From the NCBI GenBank assembly GCA_040007095.1, contig JBDTVS010000134.1, forward strand, positions 1 to 50,669: a stretch of 50,669 nucleotides of DNA, given 5' to 3'. Positions 32,101-39,500 of this stretch are shown here, piece after piece (position 1 is the first letter of the stretch; each line of letters opens with the position of its first letter). This DNA is from JBDTVS01 sp040007095. Lineage in GTDB: Bacteria > Acidobacteriota > Vicinamibacteria > Vicinamibacterales > CAVVIG01. The notes beneath the pieces were generated by a model. That model was given only the letters and a program-made list of their open reading frames with translations. It had not been told where the DNA came from and searched no databases. A program made the translations under genes and the position numbers.

Positions 32101-32523
32101 GCCAATCAGCTTTACCCGTTCGACCGCGTCGTCGACGATCTGCAGCTCAAACGGATCCCGGGACGCAACCCGCTGTTCGATGTCGGCTTCACGCTGCAGA
32201 ACCAGCACGAGGTGCAGCCGCGCGAGGCCTCGCGTCACGTTCGCATGAGCGAAATGACGCGCACCGATGAGTCGCTGGCCGATCCGGAAGCGGCCACCGA
32301 CCTGTGGTTCCTGGCGCGTCCCGATGCCGGCGCCCTGGCGATGCAGGTTGTCTACGACCGCTCGCGGTTCCGCCCGGAGCGGATCGATCGGCTGTCGCAG
32401 GACCTGCAGGCGATGGTCGCCGCGGCCGCCACGCACCCTGACGCGACAATCAAGGCCGTCGCCCTCACCGCCGGCGGCACACGCGACGCCGGACGAAAAA
32501 TCACCATCAATCTCGGCCTCTAG
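23134..32523 (+). CDS. PKS/NRPS hybrid: KS-AT-ACP-AMT-C-A-T-C
   Basis: 3129 aa, layout similar to the second half of mycosubtilin/iturin synthase A. KS from 39 (Cys212 in DTACSSS). AT about 570-880 with GHSVGE (Ser669) and HAFHS, the malonyl-CoA type. ACP Ser981 (GADSL). Class III aminotransferase 1195-1600 with PLP lysine 1439 (YGKIAGGGMP). C1 1620-2045 (HHILADG from 1755). A 2085-2580. T Ser2617. A second C 2670-3110 (HHTITDG from 2805). No ketoreductase is present, so the beta-keto acyl chain is expected to be transaminated to a beta-amino acyl chain. The A pocket, D-V-W-H-I-S-L-V-D-K, matches the serine code as I know it. Start GTG 23134 overlaps the previous stop (GTGA). The C-terminal C would condense onto the half-C/A/T/E protein that follows. 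Confidence 0.95.
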   Translation: MKTAGPADARAGPSTIKRALGAIDRLQSRLDAAERARTEPIAIVGLACRLPGGVDSPEKYWRLLADGRDAVTEVPAERWNIDQYFDADPDAPGKMYSRHGGFLQGVDGFDSWFFRISPREAQSLDPQQRLLLEVAWEALEDAGIAADTLRGTATGVFIGMTTNDYAQLLMRQGDSRGLDAFFFTGNPANAAAGRLAYTFGFQGPAMAIDTACSSSLVSVHQACASLRSGECRSALAGGVNLVLSPDNTVAVCKTRALSTTGACRTFDRTADGFVRSEGCGLVLLKRLSDAIADGDSIRAVIRGSAVNQDGASSGFTVPNGPAQQTVIRQALGAIAPADIDYLEAHGTGTPLGDPIEVTAATAVLGEGRERSRPLYIGSVKTNLGHCEAAAGIAALIKTVLALQHQAIPPHLHLREPNPLISWDGLPVRVPQTLTPWPRTARPRLAGVSAFGASGTNAHLVLEEAPLEEAVRPPAPIAAAPDRTRHVLVLSAQRREALPPLIARYRERLASAEDADFADICYSAATGRMHGRHRMTVVAASAAEAIAQLDALAIRLTSGGEPADPDEPPRAPRLAFLFTGQGSQYAGMSRTLYDTQPVFRDAIDRCDEILAAQPVRADEVRMSLPDLLFGDGSPLDDTRHTQPALFALETALVTMLDRWGVRPAVVMGHSVGEFAAAVAAGVCSLADGLTLVHERARLMGRLAQDGAMTAVAAGEPQVRQALKGFETDLSIAAINGPQSVVVSGRKTAMVHLVNRLSAQGIRAVPLTVSHAFHSPLMDPILDELTAAAGALTYSPPTVPWISNLTGQPMAAAPDAAYWRQQCRAAVRFSDGVDALVEQRCDVLLEIGPRPTLVRLAARCRHDAGWLSLASLSPGDDDWQVLLDTLAALYGRGLNPDWRAFDRPYRRRRVALPTYPFHRTRYWVPKKDEPMQKTDRLTPEVDGAPPRRAAVLAVLRRGIATLLQAPESEININLPFLEMGADSLVMVEAIGLIEQEFGLKVTIRRFFEDLSSIDALAQYIESALPSANAAAPIRQPMDAAPASPEQPRVPAPPSFEAAQVAGAVSLERILLEQTRLMTQFLAQQADIMRLAVGAAPTSMTARPALDRVPAPMDPPTLPGSNGSVPGNGRGAEVSSGKAHTPAPPPLPWGDPVDLRARGLTETQHRHLEALIERYTARTPQSKAHTQHYRPVLADSRATVGFRLSTKEMLYPIWGARSAGSRTWDIDGNEYIDFTMGFGVHLFGHKPDFIQQALHEDLERAVELGTRSHLAGEVAALMTELTGLDRVAFCNSGTEAVMAAIRLARAATGRSKIAIFTNAYHGHSDATLARAQNTGGQLMSVPMAPGVPGAVAADILVLDYGSEQALDIIRTRGHELAAVLVEPVQSRNLKQQPGAFLHELRAITRQVGAALIFDEMITGFRADPGGAQAYFGVKADLATYGKIAGGGMPIGLVAGAAAFMDGVDGGMWQYGDGSFPAADRTAFGGTFCQHPLAMAAARAVLRHVKEQGPALQRRLNDRTDRMVRTLNDYFTAEDVPIEATNFSSLFRFEFSSNLDLLFYHMLEKGIFIWEWRSCFLSVAHSDEDIQRFVDVVQESIDDLRRGGFAPRPPPRAGARGTVAAAVTTRTAPLSDAQRQLWLLLQIEETASIAYNVSTTVELRGALDAGALRAALQRVVDRHSALRSTIAADGAGQIVHEPAQIDLPLTDLSRRPAAERDHAVARWRDDAGRQPIDLVRGPVFRPQLVRLAPDRHELLLTAHHILADGITMAVVMKELAAFYNELVGGTPGQHAVPMQFSEYVALCDQHRDSPPMKAHEAFWLEQFADGVPQLDLPVDRIRPPVKTYAGGRVIRQLDAATLAALQRVSREHACTLNMTLLTAFALLLHRFTGQDDLVVGTSVSGRPFPGSQEVAGYCTHLVPVRSRLHGDPSFSEQLGEMKRRLLDVFDHQDLPFSALLQKLPLARPAGSFPLISAVFNLEPAPASLEFHGLTTQLLPQAVSFTPFDLFVNVTVVGATLVVETDLNADLFDESTVKRMMESYDVLLGGAIAAPSAPARELPLLTPATRHRVMVEWNDTARPYPENARVHRMFEQWASVQPGAVALQVGGDDVTYGTLNARANQLACWLRSRGVGPDRLVGICCERSLEMLTAVLGVIKAGGAYVPLDPEYPASRLEFMVADAGAPIVLTQARWADRLQGCAGERFRLDTDWARLESMPTGNQAGEVTGDQLAYMIYTSGSTGRPKGALNTHRGIANRLLWMQDTYPLTPDDRVLQKTPFSFDVSVWELLWPLTAGARVVMAVPGGHRDPAYLVDLIDRAQITTIHFVPSMLGAFLEGPGLDRCGSLKRVICSGEALPPELLRRFTAALDVPIHNLYGPTEAAVDVTAWACDAAQVRSTVPIGKPIANSQIYVFDARRQPVPIGVTGEIYIGGVGVGRGYLNRPELTEQRFLPDPARPGGHLYRTGDLARFRADGNIEYLGRVDHQVKIRGFRIELGEIEAGLLEYPGVTGAVVVAQATTAGGQRLVAYVATADRPETLAASLHAHLARTLPDYMVPSAFVALAAIPLLQNGKIDRRQLPGVAVGGLHVTPEAGVESDVAAVWEEVLRQTPIGATDDFFALGGNSLSAGQVVSRIGGRLETRLGVKDIFRYPTVRSLAGAIRRASGRSFPPIAPLAPQSDYELSHAERRFWIQDQIANQDRGNSQPACFLIEGELNRDALRRAFHAVVSRHDMLRTVFIQKDGEPRQRILSLTAIGFDLEETDAADAADAELSLQTIVQRQAAARMDLATGPLFRAQLVRLGRDRHVAVCSMHHTITDGWSAGVLLNDVTVLYDAFVSGRADPLPPLAIQYKDYAAWQNQITGGAAAEAMRAYWRAKLGGVTPLMLPADVTSPGGHSRAVSRFVLDRDLVGPLEATARRQGATLFMALLACIKALLYRHTAQDDITVGTPVSTRIQPELETQIGPYLNILALRDRVSGDDSLASVLSRVRDTTLDAFANQLYPFDRVVDDLQLKRIPGRNPLFDVGFTLQNQHEVQPREASRHVRMSEMTRTDESLADPEAATDLWFLARPDAGALAMQVVYDRSRFRPERIDRLSQDLQAMVAAAATHPDATIKAVALTAGGTRDAGRKITINLGL

Positions 32524-32537
32524 CCGGCGCTTCCCAT

Positions 32538-35500
32538 ATGGCCTCATCCATCACGCTGCTGACCGATGGTGCGCACGACGAGCACATCGGATTCTGGACG
32601 TCGGTGCTCGGCACGATCACGGACGATTTCCACATCCGGCAGCCGTGGCTGTCTTCTCCCATCGCCAGCGGTGAGACCGTGGCTGAAGAGTGCCGCATCG
32701 AGCCCGCGACGGCGGCGCTGCTCGAGGAGCTCGGGCGCGGCCAGGACGCCGGGGTGTTGGTCACGATCGTCGCAGCCGTCTCGCTTCTGCTGCACACCCA
32801 CACGCACTCGGCGGTGGTGACGATTGATTCGCCGGCCCTTGCCGGCGACGAGGCTGACGAGCCGGGCGAAGACCTGATCCCGCTGGTCACCGCGGTTGAC
32901 CGGCGCTGGTCGGTCCGCGACTACTTGAAGCGGGTCAGCGAAACGGTGGCGAACAGCTACTCGTATCAATCTTTTCCTGTTGCGCAGTTCGCCAAGGTGA
33001 TGCTCAAGCGGCCGCGGCCCAGGACGAATGTCCTCGTCACGTTCATCGGGCTGCACAAGGTGCCCTCCGGCGCACCGACCGGGGCCGGCGACTACGATCT
33101 GCACATCACCCTGTCGCGGACTCCCGCGCTCGGCATTCGTCTGACGGGGCGAACCCCGGCGTTCTCGCGCGAGTACCTGCAGACATTCGCGCATCAGCTT
33201 GGCCGAGTGCTGGCGGCATTCGGCGACCGCGCCGTCAAGCTCGAGGATATCGATCTGATGGGCGCGGAAGAGCGCCACCGTGTGCTGGCCCGCTGCCACA
33301 CCGGCGCCGCCGCGGCAGCGCTGCCGCGGACCATCCACGATCTGTTTCAGGAGCAGGCAGGCCGCACCGGGTCGCACGTTGCGATCCAGCTGCACGACAG
33401 GACGGTCGACTTCGACACGCTGAACCGGCACGCCAACCAGCTCGCCCGCTTCATGCAGCAGGACCACGGCATCCAGCGCGGCGACGTCATCGGCGTCGTC
33501 ACCGAGCGCTCGCCACTGGCGATCACCGCGCTGCTGGCGGTGCTCAAGGCCGGCGCGGTCTATCTGCCGATCGATGGCGACTACCCCGAGCAGCGGCTGC
33601 AGTTCATGGTCGCCGATGCCGGCGTCAAGATGCTGCTGGTGCATGCCGCCCACGTCGACCGCCTCACGGCGCTCTACGAAACGCCGATGTTCGCGCTCGA
33701 CATCCAGCTCGAGACGCTCGACACCGCCGGCACCGATCTCGAGCCGTCGTGCACGCCCGACGATCTGGCCTACATCATCTACACCTCGGGCTCGACCGGA
33801 CAGCCCAAGGCGGTGCTGCTCGAGCACCGCGGCTTCGTCACCATGGTGCGGCATCATATCGACGCGTTCGGTGTGACCCCCGCCGATCGGCTGCTGCAGT
33901 TCTACGGACACAGCTTCGATTCGTCGCTGTTCGAGATCTTCGTGTCGCTGTTGGCGGGCGCCACGCTGGTGATGGTCGATCGCGACACCATCAACGACCC
34001 CGAGCAGCTGTCGGCCTACATCGAGGCCCAACGGATCACCACGCTGACGATGCCGCCGGTCTACCTGGGCACCCTCGATCGCGAGCGGCTGTCCGCGGTG
34101 CGCCGCTACATCAGTGCCGGCGATCACAGCCGGGTGCAGGACGCGCTCCTGCTGGCGCAGACCGGCGACTACTACAACTCGTACGGACCGACCGAAACCT
34201 CGGTCTGCGTGACGCACTACAAAGTGGATCCCAAACGCCGCTACGGCATGCGCATCCCGATCGGCAAGCCGATCACCGGAACGTCGATCTATCTCCTCGA
34301 CGAGGACCTCGAGCCGGTCGCCGACGGAGTGGTCGGTCAGATCTGCGTGGCCGGGGCGAGCGTCGCCCGCGGCTATCTGCATCGCGACGATCTCACGGCG
34401 GAGAAATTCGTCAGCAGCCGGTTTGTCGCGGGCGAGCGGATGTACCTGACCGGCGACCTGGGCGTGTGGCTGCCAGACGGTAACCTCGAAGTGATTGGCC
34501 GGAAGGACAGTCAGGTCAAGATCCGCGGCTACCGGGTCGAGCTGGGGGAGATTGAGTCGGTGCTCGACCAGCATCCGTTGGTGACGCAGTCGGCGGTGAT
34601 CGCGCGCGAAGACGATCTCGGCCACAAGCGCCTCGCCGCCTACGTGACCGCCGCCGGGGCCATCGAGGTCGCCGTTCTGCGGGACCTGCTGCGATCGAGG
34701 CTGCCGGACTTCATGATGCCGGCGACGTTCACGGTGCTCGACCGGATGCCTGTTACGGCCAACGGCAAGATCGATCGAACGGCGCTCCTCGCCATCGTCG
34801 CGCCGACGTCGCCGACGGATGCAGCGGCTGGACCGGACAATCCGGTCCAGGAGGCGCTCGTCCGCATCTGGCAGGACGTGCTTGGCGTCGCCCGCGTCGG
34901 CATCCACGACAACCTGTTCGATCTGGGCGGCGATTCGATCCTCATCATCCAGATCGTCTCCCGCGCCAGAGAGGCCGGCCTGAAGCTGACGCCGAATCAG
35001 TTGTTCGACCATCAGACGATCGCCGCTCTGTCGGCGGTCGCGGTGTCCGTGCCGCAAGCCGCCCCGCTGGTGATCGAGCGGGAGGCGCTCGAAGGCCCGA
35101 CGCCGCTGACGCCGATGCAGGCGTGGTTCTTCGAGCAGCGCTTCGCCGATCCCCATCACTTCAACCAGGCGGTATGGCTGGAGCTACCGGCCGGCCTGGA
35201 CGCCGCGGCCGCCGCGGCCGCCACTCAAGTGCTGCTCGCCCATCACGACGCGCTGCGGCTGCGGTTTGTCGATCGCGGTGGGCGGTGGACGGCCGAATAC
35301 GCACCGCTGCCGACCGCCGCGCCGTTTCAGACGATCGATCTCACCGCCGACCGCGTCGGGCGGCAGGCAACACTCCAGGAGGAACGGCTGCGTGACGCGG
35401 TGGCCGCCTGCCAGACGAGCTTCGATCTCTCGACCGGACCGCTGGTCCGGGTCGCGTTGCTGCAGTTCGGCGGGGACCGCCGGTCGCGGCTGCTGTTTGT

Positions 35501-36509
35501 CGCCCACCACCTCGTCGTCGACGGCGTATCGTGGCGGATCCTGCTGGACGACTTCGCTTCGGCGTACGCCCAGATCGTCCGCGGCGAGACGGTGGCGCTG
35601 GCCGCCAAAACCACCTCACTGCGGACGTGGGCGACGCGGCTCATGGAGCGCGCCGCGAGTCTCGACAGCCGCTACTGGCTTACGGCCGCGGCGGCAGCCG
35701 TTCCGGTCCCGACCGATCGACCGCGCCTGGCCGGCGTCAATGCCGTCGCGTCGGCACACGAGGTGACGCGCACGCTGGACGCCGAGACCACGACGGCGCT
35801 GCTGCAGGACGTGCCGCGGACCTACGCGACGGAGATCAGCGCGGTGCTGCTGGCCGGACTCGCATTGACGTTCCAGGCGTGGACAGGGAGCGATCGGCTG
35901 CTGATCGACCTCGAAGCGCACGGCCGCGAGGAGCTGCTCGATGGCCTCGACACGTCGCGAACCGTCGGCTGGTTCACGGCACAGTTCCCGATCCAATTGC
36001 AGGTCGGTTGGCAGGCGTCGCCGGGCGACGCCATCAAGTCGGTGAAGGAGCAGCTCCGCGCCGTGCCGCAGCGCGGCGCCGGGTTCGGCGTGCTGCGGTA
36101 CCTGTCCGCGGACGCCCGGTTGGTCGAAGCGCTGAAGCAGCGCCCGGCGCCGGAAGTCCTGTTCAACTACTTCGGACAGGCCGGCCGCGTGCTCGCAGTG
36201 GGCCTCGACTGGACGCTGGTGCCAGGCACCATCAGTGGTGCGATCAGCGCGCGCGCCACGCGGCCCCATCTCCTCGAGATCAACGCGATCGTCGCCGACG
36301 GCCGACTCACCGTGACCTGGACCTTCAGCGCAGCGATTCACGACCCGAGCACGATTGGCGAGCTGGCGTCGCGCTACGAAGCCGCGTTGCGGCTGCTCGT
36401 GGACCATTGCCGGACGACCAGGACGACACAGTTCACGCCGTCGGACTTCCCAGCCGCCGGTCTGGATCAGAAGTCGCTCGATGCGCTGCAGACGAAGATC
36501 AATCGCTGA
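32538..36509 (+). CDS. NRPS: half-C / A / T / E
   Basis: 1323 aa. Residues 1 to about 235 resemble the C-terminal half of a condensation domain but lack HHxxxDG. A about 270-765 (YTSGSTGQPKAV, YNSYGPTETSV). T Ser800 (GGDSI). E 855-1300 (HHLVVDG from 990, SRTVGWFTAQFP). The pocket by alignment to GrsA reads D-S-F-T-I-A-S-V-C-K. This resembles the aromatic (Phe/Tyr) group, differing at several positions, so an aromatic residue is a weak prediction; the E domain would make it D. The full C for this module sits at the end of the upstream protein. ATG 32538 lies 14 bases after the upstream stop with no strong ribosome binding site. After the E domain a DCL-type C is needed; the next gene lacks one, but the minus-strand protein at 11155-20304 begins with one. 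Confidence 0.94.
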   Translation: MASSITLLTDGAHDEHIGFWTSVLGTITDDFHIRQPWLSSPIASGETVAEECRIEPATAALLEELGRGQDAGVLVTIVAAVSLLLHTHTHSAVVTIDSPALAGDEADEPGEDLIPLVTAVDRRWSVRDYLKRVSETVANSYSYQSFPVAQFAKVMLKRPRPRTNVLVTFIGLHKVPSGAPTGAGDYDLHITLSRTPALGIRLTGRTPAFSREYLQTFAHQLGRVLAAFGDRAVKLEDIDLMGAEERHRVLARCHTGAAAAALPRTIHDLFQEQAGRTGSHVAIQLHDRTVDFDTLNRHANQLARFMQQDHGIQRGDVIGVVTERSPLAITALLAVLKAGAVYLPIDGDYPEQRLQFMVADAGVKMLLVHAAHVDRLTALYETPMFALDIQLETLDTAGTDLEPSCTPDDLAYIIYTSGSTGQPKAVLLEHRGFVTMVRHHIDAFGVTPADRLLQFYGHSFDSSLFEIFVSLLAGATLVMVDRDTINDPEQLSAYIEAQRITTLTMPPVYLGTLDRERLSAVRRYISAGDHSRVQDALLLAQTGDYYNSYGPTETSVCVTHYKVDPKRRYGMRIPIGKPITGTSIYLLDEDLEPVADGVVGQICVAGASVARGYLHRDDLTAEKFVSSRFVAGERMYLTGDLGVWLPDGNLEVIGRKDSQVKIRGYRVELGEIESVLDQHPLVTQSAVIAREDDLGHKRLAAYVTAAGAIEVAVLRDLLRSRLPDFMMPATFTVLDRMPVTANGKIDRTALLAIVAPTSPTDAAAGPDNPVQEALVRIWQDVLGVARVGIHDNLFDLGGDSILIIQIVSRAREAGLKLTPNQLFDHQTIAALSAVAVSVPQAAPLVIEREALEGPTPLTPMQAWFFEQRFADPHHFNQAVWLELPAGLDAAAAAAATQVLLAHHDALRLRFVDRGGRWTAEYAPLPTAAPFQTIDLTADRVGRQATLQEERLRDAVAACQTSFDLSTGPLVRVALLQFGGDRRSRLLFVAHHLVVDGVSWRILLDDFASAYAQIVRGETVALAAKTTSLRTWATRLMERAASLDSRYWLTAAAAAVPVPTDRPRLAGVNAVASAHEVTRTLDAETTTALLQDVPRTYATEISAVLLAGLALTFQAWTGSDRLLIDLEAHGREELLDGLDTSRTVGWFTAQFPIQLQVGWQASPGDAIKSVKEQLRAVPQRGAGFGVLRYLSADARLVEALKQRPAPEVLFNYFGQAGRVLAVGLDWTLVPGTISGAISARATRPHLLEINAIVADGRLTVTWTFSAAIHDPSTIGELASRYEAALRLLVDHCRTTRTTQFTPSDFPAAGLDQKSLDALQTKINR

Positions 36510-36517
36510 CCGGTGCG

Positions 36518-39500
36518 ATGACCCCCAGCGACTATCGGGTTGTCGCGACCAGCGAGCAGTACCGCGACAGTGCCGCCTTCTGGCGCCGCCAGCTCGGCGA
36601 TCTCGACGAAGACGCCGAAATGCTGGCGCCGAATGCGGCGCGCGGATCGGCGCCGCGTCGATCGATTCCGGTGCGCCTCGATCCACAGACGCTACGCGCA
36701 CTCGAGCGGCTGGCCAACGACAGCCTCGGCCGCTTCACAGTACTGGCCGCGGGGATCGCGCTCGCCGTAGCGCGCTACTTCAATCGAACCCGCACGCTGC
36801 TGCGAACGCCGCTGCTCCGCGACGGGGCAGCGGCGACCCTGGACGCCGAGCGTGAAGTGCCACTCGTGTTCACCCTCGCGGGCCAGACGACGCTGCGCGC
36901 GTTCCTGCAGGAGGCCGCCGGCATCGTCGCCGACAGTTACTCACTGCAGGACTACCCTGTGCTCGCGCTGCTCGAACAGGAGCGCGGCATCGACCTGGCT
37001 GGGCACGCCGGGTTCAGCATCTCGGCCGCGGCGCTTCACGAGGCGCGCCTGCTGACGCCTTCGCCGGTGCACTTCAGTCTGGACGGCGCTGGGGAGGGGC
37101 GGATCGAGATTGACTTCGACCCGTCGGCTGTCGAACCGTTCGTCGTCGCCGGTCTGGCGTCGCTCCTGCCGTCCGTCTTTGCCCGCTTCGAGGATCTATC
37201 GTCGCTGGTCGGCGGCATCGAACGGGTGCCGGACCAACAGCGGGAGCGGCTGCTGGTCGAATGGAATCGCACCGATACGGCACGGTCGCCCTTCAGGAGC
37301 GCGCACGAGCTCTTCGAAGCTCGTGCGCTGCTGACACCGGAGGCGGCTGCGCTTCGCTTCGGCGCCGAGACCGTCTCGTACCGCCAGCTGAACGAACGCG
37401 CCAATCGACTGGCGCATCATCTCCTCGCCAGTCGCCGTGCGGCTGAACGAGACCGCGCACCGGCCATCGGCATCTGGATGGACCGCTCGCCGTGGATGGT
37501 GGTCGCGGTGCTGGGCGTCCTCAAGGCGGGCCTGGCCTACCTGCCGATCGACGCGGAGTGTCCACGGGACCGCGTCGCATTCCTGCTGCGCGACTCGGGC
37601 GCGGCGCGGCTGCTGATCGACGGCCGCAGCGCGGCCGCCGCGGCGACGCTTGCCTGCGAGGCGATGCTTGCCGATCGCGACATGCCGGCGGCGACGACCA
37701 ACCCGGCAAGCCTGGTCAAGCCTTCGGACCTGGCGTACGTGATCTACACCTCCGGATCCACCGGCGAGCCCAAGGGCTGCGCCATCGAGCATCACAGTCT
37801 GTCGAATTACCTGCAGTGGGCCAACGACTATTACTGGACGGCGCCCGACTCCGGATCGATGGCGCTGTTCACGCCGCTGTCGTTCGACCTGACCGTGCCC
37901 AGCCTGTTCTGTCCGCTGCTGCGGGGGCGCACGCTCACGGTGTATCCGCAGGACGCTCCGATTGACGACGTGCTGCGGCGGCAATTCGCGCCGGAGTCGC
38001 CGATCGACTCGGTCAAGCTCACGCCGTCGCACATCCGTCTGCTCGAGGGGGAACACCGGCACGCCACGAACGTGCGCCTGGTCATCGCCGGGGGTGAAGC
38101 GCTCACGCCCCAGCACCTGGCCATCCTGCACGGCATCGACGCGCGCATTCGCGTGGTCAACGAGTACGGGCCCACCGAAACCACGGTCGGCTGCATCGTC
38201 AAGACCGTGGCGGCCGGCGAGCCGATCGCGATCGGCCGACCGATCGCCAACACGCGCGCCTACGTGCTGGACCAGGATCAGCAGCCGGTGCCGGTCGGCG
38301 TGCGCGGTGAAATCTGCATCGCTGGCGCCGGCGTCGCACGTGGCTATCATGAGCGCCCGGCGCTCGATGCGATGCGCTTTCTGGGCAGTCCCTTCGTGGC
38401 AGGCGAGCGGCTCTATCGCACCGGCGATATCGGACGCTGGCTGCCAGGCGGTGAGCTGGAGTGCTTCGGCCGCCTCGACAGCCAGGTGAAAATTCGCGGC
38501 TACCGCGTCGAGCCCGGCGAAGTGGCGGCGGCGCTGCGGCGTTGTGACGGCGTTCGCGATGCGGTGGTCGTGGCGCGTGCCGACGAGGATCGCACCGAAC
38601 TGGTGGCGTACGTGGTCGGCACGGCGATCGGCGAGCCTGCGGCGCTGCGCCGGGCGCTCGAAGCGACGCTTCCCCACCACATGGTGCCGACGATTTTGGT
38701 CGGCCTCGACGAGCTGCCGCTGACGCCGAACGGCAAGATCGATCGCGCCCGACTGCCCTCGCCTTCGACCCGGTCACGACCAGGCCTGCCCTACCTCGCG
38801 CCGCGCAGCGCACTCGAGGCCGTCGTGGCGGGGATTTGGCAGCAGCTGTTCCGGCTGGAACGAATCGGCATCGGCGAGGACTTCTTCGAGCTTGGCGGTC
38901 ACAGTCTTCGCGCGATGTCGATGATGCAGCGAATCCACCAGCAGCTCGGCGTGGCGGTGTCGATTGGCGAGATTCTGTCGCACCCGTCGATCGCGGCCCT
39001 GGCAGAGATCATCCAGTTGAAGACGCCGACCGTCACGCTGCCCATCGATTGCGTGGCGGCCGCCGATCATCATGCCGTCTCGCACGGCCAGCGACGGCTC
39101 TGGCTGATCAGCCGCATCGAAGAGGAGTCGCCCGCCTATCATGTGTCGTCCACCTTCGACCTGCGCGGTCCGATCGACGTCGCGGCGTTGGGCAGAGCGT
39201 TCGAGCAACTGCTCGCCCGTCATGAGTCGCTGCGCACGATATTCGTGGAAGTCGATGATCAACCGCGGCAGCGAATCCTGCCGGCGGTGCGGCTTCCGCT
39301 CACTTGCACCGATTTGCGCGGCGCTGCCGATCAGGACGAGCGGCTGCAACGGCTCGTCGGCGAGCAGGTGTCGGCGCCGTTCGATCTCGGCCGCGGGCCG
39401 CTGTTGCGAGTCGGCCTGTTCCATCTGGCGGAGGCACGCTTCGTCCTGGCGCTGACCCTCCATCACATCGTCACCGACCAGTGGTCGATGCGCGTGTTGA

